DNA of 64,000 bases, from the NCBI GenBank assembly GCA_910585455.1, contig CAJUEL010000005.1, forward strand, positions 1 to 64,000. The letters run 5' to 3'. The notes under the pieces are model-generated. The model searched no databases. It was not told where the DNA came from and saw only the letters and a list, made by a program, of their open reading frames with translations. A program made the position numbers and the translations under genes. Of this stretch, positions 51,651-59,572 are shown piece by piece; position 1 is the first letter of the stretch, and the number at the start of each line of letters is the position of its first letter. Origin of the DNA: an uncultured Eisenbergiella sp. GTDB lineage: Bacteria > Bacillota > Clostridia > Lachnospirales > Lachnospiraceae.

Positions 51651-52561
51651 TCATCATACAGGTGGCAGGCGGGCTCGGAAATCAGCTCCAGCAATATGCG
51701 CTGTACAGAAAATTTGCAAGCCTGGGAAAAGAGGCGAGGCTGGACCTTTCCTGGTATGAAAGCCAGTCCACAAGGGAGAACACAGCGATCACGGGGCGCA
51801 GGCTGGAGCTTGCCGATCTGGAGGGGATTTCCTATACGGCGTGCACCGCGCAGGAAAAGCGGGCGCTTGTGGGCGGCGCAGGAATCGGCGGAAAGCTCAG
51901 GCGCAGGCTGGCGCCCTTTACAGTACGCCGCTTTACGGAAAGCGCCATATATCATCCGGACATATTTGGGCTGGAGAATTGCTATCTGGAAGGGTATTTT
52001 GCCTGTGAAAAATATTATGCGGACATACTGGGGACGCTGCGCATGGAGATCCGTTTCCCTAAAAGCGGCAATCCGGAAAACGAAAGGCTGGCGCAGGAAA
52101 TGAGGCAGTGCCCTTCCGTTAGCGTGCATATTCGCCGGGGAGACTATAAAAATCCGGAAAACGCCGCCATGTTTGGAAATATCTGCACGGAGGCATATTA
52201 TGAAGGGGCGGTCGCCTTTCTGGAAAAGCAGGTAAGGAATGCGCATTTTTATCTGTTTTCCGACGATATCGCGTATGTCAGGGAGCATTTTACGGGAGAA
52301 AAATATACGGTGGTGGATATCAACCACGGTGCGGACAGCTTTTATGATATGTGGCTGATGAGCCAGTGCAGGCACAATATCTGCGCCAACTCCACCTTCA
52401 GCTTCTGGGGAGCGCGGCTCAATCCCCATACGGATAAAGTGATGGTCCGCCCGACCATTCATAAAAACAGCCAGATCTTTGTGAAGGAAGAGATGGAGAC
52501 GCTGTGGAAGGGCTGGAGCTTTGTGGATCCCAAAGGGAACCTGCAATTGAAGACAGTGTGA
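51647..52561 (+). CDS. Alpha-1,2-fucosyltransferase-like GT11, copy B
   Basis: The 304-aa protein has all GT11 motifs: QVAGGLGNQLQQYALYRK, VSVHIRRGDYKNP and CANSTFSFWGARLN. It has no insertion, unlike copy A at 38176, and so shows the normal family length. The true start is the ATG at 51647 after GGGGAGG; the very long frame upstream is antigenically meaningless read-through of the previous gene in another frame. It would transfer fucose or a similar deoxy sugar. Confidence 0.9.
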   Translation: MIIIQVAGGLGNQLQQYALYRKFASLGKEARLDLSWYESQSTRENTAITGRRLELADLEGISYTACTAQEKRALVGGAGIGGKLRRRLAPFTVRRFTESAIYHPDIFGLENCYLEGYFACEKYYADILGTLRMEIRFPKSGNPENERLAQEMRQCPSVSVHIRRGDYKNPENAAMFGNICTEAYYEGAVAFLEKQVRNAHFYLFSDDIAYVREHFTGEKYTVVDINHGADSFYDMWLMSQCRHNICANSTFSFWGARLNPHTDKVMVRPTIHKNSQIFVKEEMETLWKGWSFVDPKGNLQLKTV

Positions 52562-52610
52562 AGATTCATCCTGATTTGAGATTCCGCGAAGCGAAATCAA
52601 GGGGATTATA

Positions 52611-53780
52611 ATGATGCAAAATGATAAAATTGTTCTGTATATGCATGCCGGAAGCGGCAATCACGGCTGTGAGGCGATCGTGAACAGCCTGTCCAGGATG
52701 CTGCCCAAACCGGCGCTTTTGCTTTCAAACCGGGCGGCGGAGGATGAACGCTATTCTCTGGGGGGGCTGTGTGATGAAATCGTGCAGGAACGGCATATTG
52801 ACCGGCATTTCCTTGTACATGCCTGGTATTATCTGTGGAGAAGGCTGTTTCATGATCCGGAAAGCTTCATGCGCTACCGGTACCGCAGCGTGACCGGGAA
52901 ACATGCGAGGCGGCTGAACATATCCATCGGCGGCGACAATTACTGCTACGACAATATGCTGGAATTTCTGATTCTGGCTAACCGGATGTTTCACAGGCAG
53001 GGAGCCAAAACAGTGCTCTTTGGCTGTTCCATAGAGCCTGCGCTTTTGGAAAAACGGGAAATCATCGATGATATGCGGCTTTACGATGCCATTGTGGCGC
53101 GGGAGAGCATCACATATGAGGCGCTTTTGCGCATCTGTGACAGGGACAAGGTGTTTTTGTACCCGGATCCCGCTTTTTTGCTGGAGGAGGAAAGGCTGCC
53201 CCTTCCGGAAGGATGGCAGGAGGGAAATATGCTGGGCCTGAATGTGAGCCCCATGATCATGGAAAAGGAATCCGAGCCAGGCATCACGCTGGAGAATTAT
53301 AAGGCGCTGATCGCCCATATTCTGGATACGACCGATTTAAAGGTCGCGCTCATTCCCCATGTGGTCTGGGAAAATAACGACGACAGAGAGCCGCTTAAGA
53401 AGCTCTATGCGGCCTTTCAACGGACCGGGCGGGTGATTTTGCTGGAGGATGCCTCCGCTCCACAGCTGAAGGGCTATATCAGCCGGTGCCGCATGTTTAT
53501 CGGTGCCAGGACCCACGCCACCATCGCCGCCTATTCCTCCTGTGTGCCCACACTGGTGGTCGGATATTCGGTAAAGGCGCAGGGCATCGCGAAGGATCTG
53601 TTCGGAACGGCGCAAGGCTATGTGCTGCCGGTGCAGAGCCTTTCGAAAAAGGAGGATCTGATTCATGCCTTTGCCTGGCTTTGGGAAAATCAGGAGGAGC
53701 AGCGCCGGCATCTGCAGGCGGTCATGCCAGATTATCAGAGGCGGGCGGCGCAGGCGGGGGAGCTGCTTGCCCGATTGTGA
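52611..53780 (+). CDS. Polysaccharide pyruvyl transferase family protein
   Basis: The 389-aa protein matches the pyruvyl-transferase fold: MHAGSGNHGCEAIVNSL at the start, then NISIGGDNYCYDN, VARESITYEALL, and CRMFIGARTHATIAAYS near the end. Such enzymes add ketal-linked pyruvate to sugars from phosphoenolpyruvate, giving the polymer negative charge. The substrate is unknown. It starts 49 bases after the GT11 gene; that gap contains a TGATTT/AAATCA dyad. Confidence 0.87.
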   Translation: MMQNDKIVLYMHAGSGNHGCEAIVNSLSRMLPKPALLLSNRAAEDERYSLGGLCDEIVQERHIDRHFLVHAWYYLWRRLFHDPESFMRYRYRSVTGKHARRLNISIGGDNYCYDNMLEFLILANRMFHRQGAKTVLFGCSIEPALLEKREIIDDMRLYDAIVARESITYEALLRICDRDKVFLYPDPAFLLEEERLPLPEGWQEGNMLGLNVSPMIMEKESEPGITLENYKALIAHILDTTDLKVALIPHVVWENNDDREPLKKLYAAFQRTGRVILLEDASAPQLKGYISRCRMFIGARTHATIAAYSSCVPTLVVGYSVKAQGIAKDLFGTAQGYVLPVQSLSKKEDLIHAFAWLWENQEEQRRHLQAVMPDYQRRAAQAGELLARL

Positions 53781-53798
53781 GAACATGGGGGGAATTTT

Positions 53799-55010
53799 AT
53801 GGATATCGGGAAAGTGGCAAAAACGGCGGTAGAGCAGATCGCTTCGTATCCGTCCATATCAAAACCGGAACGGTGGAAGCGTATGCTCAAAAGCGCGGCA
53901 CACGGGCACAGACCTGCGCCCGTGGATCACTATTTCTGGCCAAACGCTATACTGGGGCAGGGATTGCTCGCCGCTTACAAGGCGACGGGGGAAAAGGAAT
54001 ATCTGCTTTCTGTGCTGGCCTATCTGCGGCAGTGGAAAACCGCCGGATTTCCCATCCACTATGTGGATAACATCATGAACGGAAGCCTTGCGCTGTGGAC
54101 GGAGCGTTTTCTTTTGCAGGAAACGGTGTGGGAAGGGCAGGAAATCCTGCTGGAATTGTGCCGGGAGGCACAAAATGCCTGCGCCGCGTGGCTGAAAGCG
54201 GCGGACCGGACCGGGGCAGGGATTTTCCCTTACCGGCATCATCATCCGGACTGGCTGTTTGCGGACGCGCTGGGCATGGTCAGCCCTTTCCTGTGCGGAT
54301 ACGGGGCACAAAAGAAAGACCCAGGCCTATTGGAGGACGGCGTCCGGCAGCTTGCGCAGTTTCTGGAGCGGGGGATGGATGCAAGGACGGGGCTTCCTTA
54401 TCATGGATACGATGAGAAAAGCGGCATGAAATACGGCATCATCGGCTGGGGCAGGGCATGCGGCTGGATGCTCATGGGGCTTTCGGAAAGCCTGCTGTGG
54501 ATCCCCAAAACGCATGAAAAATATGATGTTCTGTGTACGGCCTGCAGGGAGCTTTTGGAGGCGGTTTTTGCCTGGCAGAGGGAGGACGGCGGTTTTTCTT
54601 GGCAGCTGCAGGCGCAGGAGGGACACAGGGACAGCTCGGCTGAGGGAATGATCGGCACAGCGGTGCTGACGGCGTGCCGGGCCGGAGTTTTTGGAGGGCA
54701 GCGGGTAAAGTTACCGGAAGCGGCAGCAGCGGGGAGGACCTTTGCAGAGCGAGCTTTGACAGGGGCGGTTTCGATGGAAGCAGGTGTACCAGAGCTCATT
54801 TTTCCGAAAATAAAACTGCCGGAGCATGTGCGCGGATGGTGCGACGGGCTGTGCCGGGCGCTGGATTCCTCGATCGAAGGTGCCAGGGTGCGGGATTGCT
54901 CCGGGGAATGCAGGGGCTTTGCGGAGTATCCTCAGGTATATGGCAGCTATCCCTGGGGAACGGGGAGCGCGCTGGCTTTTTTTGCCGGGGTCTGCTATAA
55001 TAGGAAGTAA
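53799..55010 (+). CDS. GH88/GH105-like unsaturated uronyl hydrolase
   Basis: The 403-aa alpha/alpha-barrel protein has two Asp residues where GH105 enzymes have their catalytic acids: D90 in HYVDNIMNG and D156 in FADALGMVSPFLCGYG. Histidine and tryptophan spacing (WGRACGWMLMG, EDGGFSWQ) also fits. There is no signal peptide, so it acts in the cytoplasm. These enzymes remove unsaturated uronic acid from products of polysaccharide lyases. Finding one inside a biosynthesis locus is unusual; it might recycle or edit the polymer, or recognise a related substrate. Confidence 0.78.
   Translation: MDIGKVAKTAVEQIASYPSISKPERWKRMLKSAAHGHRPAPVDHYFWPNAILGQGLLAAYKATGEKEYLLSVLAYLRQWKTAGFPIHYVDNIMNGSLALWTERFLLQETVWEGQEILLELCREAQNACAAWLKAADRTGAGIFPYRHHHPDWLFADALGMVSPFLCGYGAQKKDPGLLEDGVRQLAQFLERGMDARTGLPYHGYDEKSGMKYGIIGWGRACGWMLMGLSESLLWIPKTHEKYDVLCTACRELLEAVFAWQREDGGFSWQLQAQEGHRDSSAEGMIGTAVLTACRAGVFGGQRVKLPEAAAAGRTFAERALTGAVSMEAGVPELIFPKIKLPEHVRGWCDGLCRALDSSIEGARVRDCSGECRGFAEYPQVYGSYPWGTGSALAFFAGVCYNRK
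54993..55001 (+). promoter_or_regulatory. Extended -10 promoter for the ATPase-nuclease pair
   Basis: TGC-TATAAT lies at the very end of the hydrolase gene, with a weak TGGCTT 17 bases upstream (54973-54978). Transcription from it would include the palindrome at 55015 in a leader of about 85 nt. Confidence 0.55.
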
Positions 55011-55014
55011 ATTG

Positions 55015-55044
55015 GTAACAGTCAGGATCTGTCTGAACTGTTAT
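55015..55044. repeat. Dispersed palindrome, copy 3
   Basis: GTAACAGT, then CAGGATCTGTCTGA, then ACTGTTAT; the outer arms TAACAGT and ACTGTTA pair perfectly over 7 bp. It separates the hydrolase from the ATPase-nuclease pair. Confidence 0.7.
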
Positions 55045-55091
55045 GCAGATCTGAATATGAGCCTGTCAGGGCAGGGAAAGAAGGTGAAAGG

Positions 55092-56423
55092 GTGCGGCTG
55101 GAAATCGAAAATTTTGCAAAAATCGGACATGCGGACATCGTTGTGGACGGAATTACGGTTTTGGCGGGAAAAAACAATACGGGAAAATCGACGGTGGGAA
55201 AAGCGCTGTACGCGGTATTTAACGCCTTATACGGCATAGATGAGAAAATCGAAAACCGGCGCAGGGAGGAAATCCGCATCATATGCAGCACCGCCGGCAG
55301 AAATTTGTGGAATGGCGCAGACAGCGGCATGCCGGCTTCACCGGAGAGGACGCAGCTTAGACGTTCCTATATGAAGTTGTGGGGGGAAATTGCGGCGGAG
55401 CTCGGAAAATATGATGCGGGGGTGTTTACCAGACAGCTTTACAGGGAGATTTTTGAACAGGTCTGCGAAAGATTCCAGATAAAGTACCTGCCGGATATCA
55501 GGGAGGATTTCATTGAGGATACCTATGAAAAGATTTTATCCCGCAAAAAATATGACAATCATAAAATCGCAAAGGAGTTGATCGGGCGCTATTTTCAAGT
55601 GATTTTTTCCGGTCAGATACAGTGCCTGAAAAGGCTGGGGGCGGATGCCGCCATCAGGTTGACCGTCAGGGAAAAGGAGATTTCCATGCATTTTTTTGAA
55701 AACGCATGTGTGGACTGGAAGGCGGATCTGGGATTGCTGCATGAGGCGTTTTTTCTGGACGATCCCTTTGTGATCGACGGAATGGGAGGATATTATTCCT
55801 CTGATGAGGATTTTATGCTGGGGATCCGGGACCAGCTGGCAGCCAGAATTGAGGAAAGCGACCGGAATATCATGAACGGGCTTTTTGACGCCGTATCCGC
55901 CAGGGAAAAGCTGGCGGAGGTGTACGCGGTTTTGAATCAGGTGATAAAGGGAGAGATTTTGCGGCAGAACGGGGACTGGGTATTTGCCACGGAGCAGTAT
56001 GAGAAGCCGGTCAATCTGGAAAATCTGTCAGCGGGGTTAAAATCTTTTGCCGTGATCAAATTCCTTCTGGAGCGGGGAATTTTGAAGGAGCGGGACGTAT
56101 TGGTGTTGGATGAGCCGGAAATCCATCTGCATCCGGAATGGCAGATGACATATGCGGAAATCATTGTGCTTCTCCAGAAGAGCTTTGACTTAAGCATCAT
56201 CGTGACGACCCACAGCGCGCATTTTCTGGAGGCGGTGGATTATTTCTCCAAAAAGCATGGGGTGGAGCGTAAATGCAATTATTACCTGTCCTCCGTGGAG
56301 GCGGGGCTCGCATCCTTTGAAAATGTGACGCATGAACAGGAAAAAATATACGCGCAGCTTGTGACGCCGGGCATGCTGCTGGATAAGCTGAAATACGAAA
56401 TGGAATGTGGGGATGAAGAATAA
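55092..56423 (+). CDS. AAA/ABC-type ATPase, candidate defence component
   Basis: The 443-aa protein has Walker A GKNNTGKST (residues 26-34), an ABC-like signature ENLSAGLKS, Walker B VLVLDEPEIHLHPEW (D340, E341) and the switch histidine in VTTHSAHFLEA. The middle 250 residues are helical and probably form an arm or sensor. There is no TOPRIM nuclease domain, unlike OLD-family proteins; the following gene supplies a possible nuclease instead. GTG start after AAAGAAGG. It overlaps the next gene by 11 bases, so both are made together. Confidence 0.82.
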   Translation: MRLEIENFAKIGHADIVVDGITVLAGKNNTGKSTVGKALYAVFNALYGIDEKIENRRREEIRIICSTAGRNLWNGADSGMPASPERTQLRRSYMKLWGEIAAELGKYDAGVFTRQLYREIFEQVCERFQIKYLPDIREDFIEDTYEKILSRKKYDNHKIAKELIGRYFQVIFSGQIQCLKRLGADAAIRLTVREKEISMHFFENACVDWKADLGLLHEAFFLDDPFVIDGMGGYYSSDEDFMLGIRDQLAARIEESDRNIMNGLFDAVSAREKLAEVYAVLNQVIKGEILRQNGDWVFATEQYEKPVNLENLSAGLKSFAVIKFLLERGILKERDVLVLDEPEIHLHPEWQMTYAEIIVLLQKSFDLSIIVTTHSAHFLEAVDYFSKKHGVERKCNYYLSSVEAGLASFENVTHEQEKIYAQLVTPGMLLDKLKYEMECGDEE

Positions 56424-57057
56424 TTTTAGTGAATTCCGGAAATTGCTGGAGGACTATTTTGCGCAAAATGATGTGGCGGATTTGACCTGCGTTTCGGATC
56501 TGTATGCAGCGTCCAGGAATACGGAGGGGAACAGGGCTGTGTATCAGGGAAAGAAAAATCTGCAGGTAATCGATATGGATCGGATCGCGAAAGAGGGATA
56601 CCGCAGAATCAAGGCGGCGGATTGGAAGGATAATCCTGTGAATACGGCGGACGCCTTTTTGATCGATGACAAAAACCGGTGGTTTTTTGTGGAATTTAAG
56701 GACAGCAAACTGGATGCCAAAAAGGATTCCCTGAAAAATAATATTTTGAAAAAGGCGTATGCGAACTGGTATATGATTCTGGATATTCTGTACGCGATGC
56801 GGGAATCCGGGATGGAGTGGGAGCAGTTTCAGTTTGGAAATCCTGTCAGATTTGCCAAAGAGCATGTCAGCTATATTGTGGTGTGCAGCGCCGATAAAAA
56901 TCCGCTTTTTTACCAACAGATCAAAAATCATGATCTGATCGGAACGCATTATACGCCTTTGTTCATGCGGCGGCTGAAGGATTATATTTTTCAGGATGCG
57001 TATGTGTATACAGAGGATTTTTTTGAAAGAAAATTTGTAAATTCTTTTTCTTATTAG
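56413..57057 (+). CDS. PD-(D/E)XK-like nuclease partner of the ATPase
   Basis: The 214-aa protein contains a strand pair that looks like a restriction-endonuclease core: D80 or D85/D86 in TADAFLIDDKNRW, then FFVEFKDSK with E94-x-K96. These would hold the metal ion. The following helices (SLKNNILKKAYANWYMIL) fit the usual alpha helix after the catalytic strand. I do not recognise the family. Start codon is uncertain (GTG 56407 or ATG 56413). The tight overlap with the ATPase gene suggests a complex in which ATP hydrolysis controls cleavage. Confidence 0.6.
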   Translation: MKNNFSEFRKLLEDYFAQNDVADLTCVSDLYAASRNTEGNRAVYQGKKNLQVIDMDRIAKEGYRRIKAADWKDNPVNTADAFLIDDKNRWFFVEFKDSKLDAKKDSLKNNILKKAYANWYMILDILYAMRESGMEWEQFQFGNPVRFAKEHVSYIVVCSADKNPLFYQQIKNHDLIGTHYTPLFMRRLKDYIFQDAYVYTEDFFERKFVNSFSY

Positions 57058-57073
57058 CAGATGGGGCGGTACG

Positions 57074-58594
57074 ATGGGAAGAGTCAGGTATGCAACGAGA
57101 AATATCATATTCGGCCTGGGCGGCAGCGTGATCACGATGCTCGCCCATTTCGTGCTGCGCAAGGTGTTCATCAATGAGCTGGACAAAGTGCTTCTGGGCG
57201 TGGAAACCATGTACACGGACATTCTGACCGTGCTTTCTTTAGCGGAGCTGGGCGTGGGAACTGCGGTCAACTACAGCCTGTACGGACCGGTGGCGCGGGG
57301 CGAGCGGGAGAAGATCAAGTCCTACATGCTGCTGTACAAAAAAGCGTACCGGGCGATCGCCATCGCGATCGGGGTGGCAGGCGTGCTGCTGGTGCCCTTT
57401 TTGCCGATGATTTTGAAGAATCCGGGAAACATCACAGTAGGGCAGCTGCGGCTGTATTACCTGATTTTTCTGTTCAATACGGTGAGCACCTATTTTGTCG
57501 CCTATAAATACAGTCTGACCAACGCGGAGCAGAAAAACTACATTCAGACGAATGTGAATACGGTCACGAAGCTGATTTCCTATGCCTGCCAGACGGCAGC
57601 GCTTCTGGTGCTTCCCAATTTTTTGCTGTATCTGCTGATTCAGGCGGGCGTAGAGCTTTTGCAGAAAATCTTCGTGAGCTGGTATTTGAACCGGCGGTAT
57701 CCGATTTTGCGGGAAAAGGATGTGGAGCCACTTTCCAGGGCGGAAAATGACGATGTGGTGAAAAAGGTGAAGGCGTTGATGTTGCACCGGATCGGCGACA
57801 TGGCGCGGCTGCAGACGGACAGCATCATCATCGGCGCTTTTGTGGGAACTCTGCAGGCGGGCATGATGAGCAATTATAAGCTGTTTATCAGCTCAGTGAC
57901 CAATTATGTGAATGTGGTGCTCAACGCCGTCATATCCAGCTTCGGCAACCTGATCGCCACGGAAGGGGAGGAACGGCAGTTTCAGCTTTTCAAGGTATAC
58001 CGCTTTTTTGCCATCTGGATTTACGGGTTTTCCGCGGTGGGCTTTTTTCTGCTTCTGACGCCGCTTATCGTGCTGTATGCCGGACAGGACTGGGTGCTTC
58101 CGGCGTCGATTGTGACCTGGTATCTGATCGACTATTTTTTCAAGGGGGAAAGGATCGTGCTTTCCAACTTCAAGACGGCGGCAGGCGTATTCGAGCAGGA
58201 TAAATATCTGACGCTGGTGCAGGGGATCGTCAATCTTGTGATTTCGCTGGCGCTGGTGGGGAAAATCGGCATGGCGGGCGTTTATATCGGCACGGTGATC
58301 TCCGGGCTGATCGCCAATATCACGAAGCCGGTGATCATCTATCAGGTATGCTTTCACAGATCGGCGGAAAGCTATTTTAAGGATTCTTTTAAGTATCTGG
58401 CGGTCATCGCAATCGCGCTGGCAATTCTTTGGCCGCTGCAAAACGCGTTGATGCCAAAGGTGACGATCGCAGGCTTTGCGGCGATGGTGGTGATCATCAC
58501 TGTGGTGTTCAACGGGATTTTTCTGGCGGCGTTTGGGCGGTCGGAGGAGTTTCGGTATTTGTACCGCATGGTGGCAGAGCGGATAAAAAAATGA
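57074..58594 (+). CDS. Wzx-type polysaccharide flippase
   Basis: The 506-aa protein has twelve or more membrane helices, beginning IIFGLGGSVITMLAHFVLRKVFINEL, with the phrase LSLAELGVGTAVNYSLYGPVA typical of Firmicutes oligosaccharide flippases of the MATE-like superfamily. A cytoplasmic loop REKDVEPLSRAENDDVVKKV before MLHRIGDMA is also characteristic. It would carry undecaprenyl-linked repeat units across the membrane for the Wzy-like polymerase at 48109. It returns to glycan functions after the ATPase-nuclease pair. Confidence 0.87.
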   Translation: MGRVRYATRNIIFGLGGSVITMLAHFVLRKVFINELDKVLLGVETMYTDILTVLSLAELGVGTAVNYSLYGPVARGEREKIKSYMLLYKKAYRAIAIAIGVAGVLLVPFLPMILKNPGNITVGQLRLYYLIFLFNTVSTYFVAYKYSLTNAEQKNYIQTNVNTVTKLISYACQTAALLVLPNFLLYLLIQAGVELLQKIFVSWYLNRRYPILREKDVEPLSRAENDDVVKKVKALMLHRIGDMARLQTDSIIIGAFVGTLQAGMMSNYKLFISSVTNYVNVVLNAVISSFGNLIATEGEERQFQLFKVYRFFAIWIYGFSAVGFFLLLTPLIVLYAGQDWVLPASIVTWYLIDYFFKGERIVLSNFKTAAGVFEQDKYLTLVQGIVNLVISLALVGKIGMAGVYIGTVISGLIANITKPVIIYQVCFHRSAESYFKDSFKYLAVIAIALAILWPLQNALMPKVTIAGFAAMVVIITVVFNGIFLAAFGRSEEFRYLYRMVAERIKK

Positions 58595-58612
58595 ACAGAA
58601 AGAGGGATTGAC

Positions 58613-59554
58613 ATGAAAGTATTGGTGACAGGTGTGGCGGGACAGCTCGGCCACGATGTGATGAACGAGCTGGCAAAAAGAGGATATGAGGGCATCGGTT
58701 CCGATCTGGCGCCTGCCTATAGCGGCATAGCCGATGGCAGCGCGGTGACGGGAATGCCCTATATTCCGATGGACATCACCGACAAGGTCTGTGTGGACAG
58801 GGTGCTTGTAGAAACGGCGCCGGACGTGGTGGTGCACTGCGCGGCGTGGACTGCGGTGGACCTGGCGGAGGATGAGGATAAGACAGAAAAGGTGCGGCTT
58901 GTGAATGCGGTCGGCACGCAGAACATCGCCCTCGCCTGTAAGAGGCTGGACTGCAAAATGGTCTATCTTTCCACGGACTATGTGTTTGACGGACAGGGAA
59001 CAAAGCCCTGGCAGCCGGACTGTAAGGACTATAGGCCGCTTAGCGTCTATGGAAAAACGAAGCTGGAGGGAGAGCTTGCGGTGGCGGACAATCTGGAAAA
59101 ATATTTCATCGTCCGCATCGCCTGGGTATTCGGGCTGAACGGGAAAAACTTCATCAAGACGATGCTGAATCTGGGAAAAACCCATGATACCATCCGGGTG
59201 GTGAACGACCAGATCGGCACGCTGACCTACACCTACGATCTGGCGCGGCTTTTGGTGGACATGATCGAAACGGACAAATACGGCTACTATCATGCGACCA
59301 ACGAGGGCGGCTATGTGAGCTGGTATGAGATCACGAAGGAGATTTTTGCGCAGGCCGTGGCGCTGGGGCATGCGGAATACGCGCCGGAAAAGGTCAGCGT
59401 GATTCCCGTGACAACAGCGGAGTATGGCGCGTCCAAGGCAAAAAGACCCTTTAACTCCCGTCTGGATAAGAGCAAGCTTGTCCAAAACGGATTTACGCCG
59501 CTGCCGGACTGGAAGGACGCGCTGGGGAGGTATTTGAAGGAAATCGGGATGTAA
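58613..59554 (+). CDS. rfbD: dTDP-4-dehydrorhamnose reductase
   Basis: The 313-aa short-chain dehydrogenase has the cofactor motif VTGVAGQLGHDV (residues 5-16), LSTDYVFDGQG and the catalytic YxxxK in VYGKTKLEGE, all typical of RmlD. It carries out the last step of dTDP-L-rhamnose synthesis using NAD(P)H. The three earlier genes (RmlA, B, C) are not in the window, so they must be elsewhere or further along. It starts 18 bases after the flippase gene. It implies L-rhamnose in the polymer. Confidence 0.92.
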   Translation: MKVLVTGVAGQLGHDVMNELAKRGYEGIGSDLAPAYSGIADGSAVTGMPYIPMDITDKVCVDRVLVETAPDVVVHCAAWTAVDLAEDEDKTEKVRLVNAVGTQNIALACKRLDCKMVYLSTDYVFDGQGTKPWQPDCKDYRPLSVYGKTKLEGELAVADNLEKYFIVRIAWVFGLNGKNFIKTMLNLGKTHDTIRVVNDQIGTLTYTYDLARLLVDMIETDKYGYYHATNEGGYVSWYEITKEIFAQAVALGHAEYAPEKVSVIPVTTAEYGASKAKRPFNSRLDKSKLVQNGFTPLPDWKDALGRYLKEIGM

Positions 59555-59572
59555 TTGTGCAGGGAGAACAGT

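Noticed and set aside
23839..55044. Insertion sequences at the dispersed palindromes
   Set aside because: No transposase, no long terminal repeats and no target duplications were seen; the elements are only about 29 bp.
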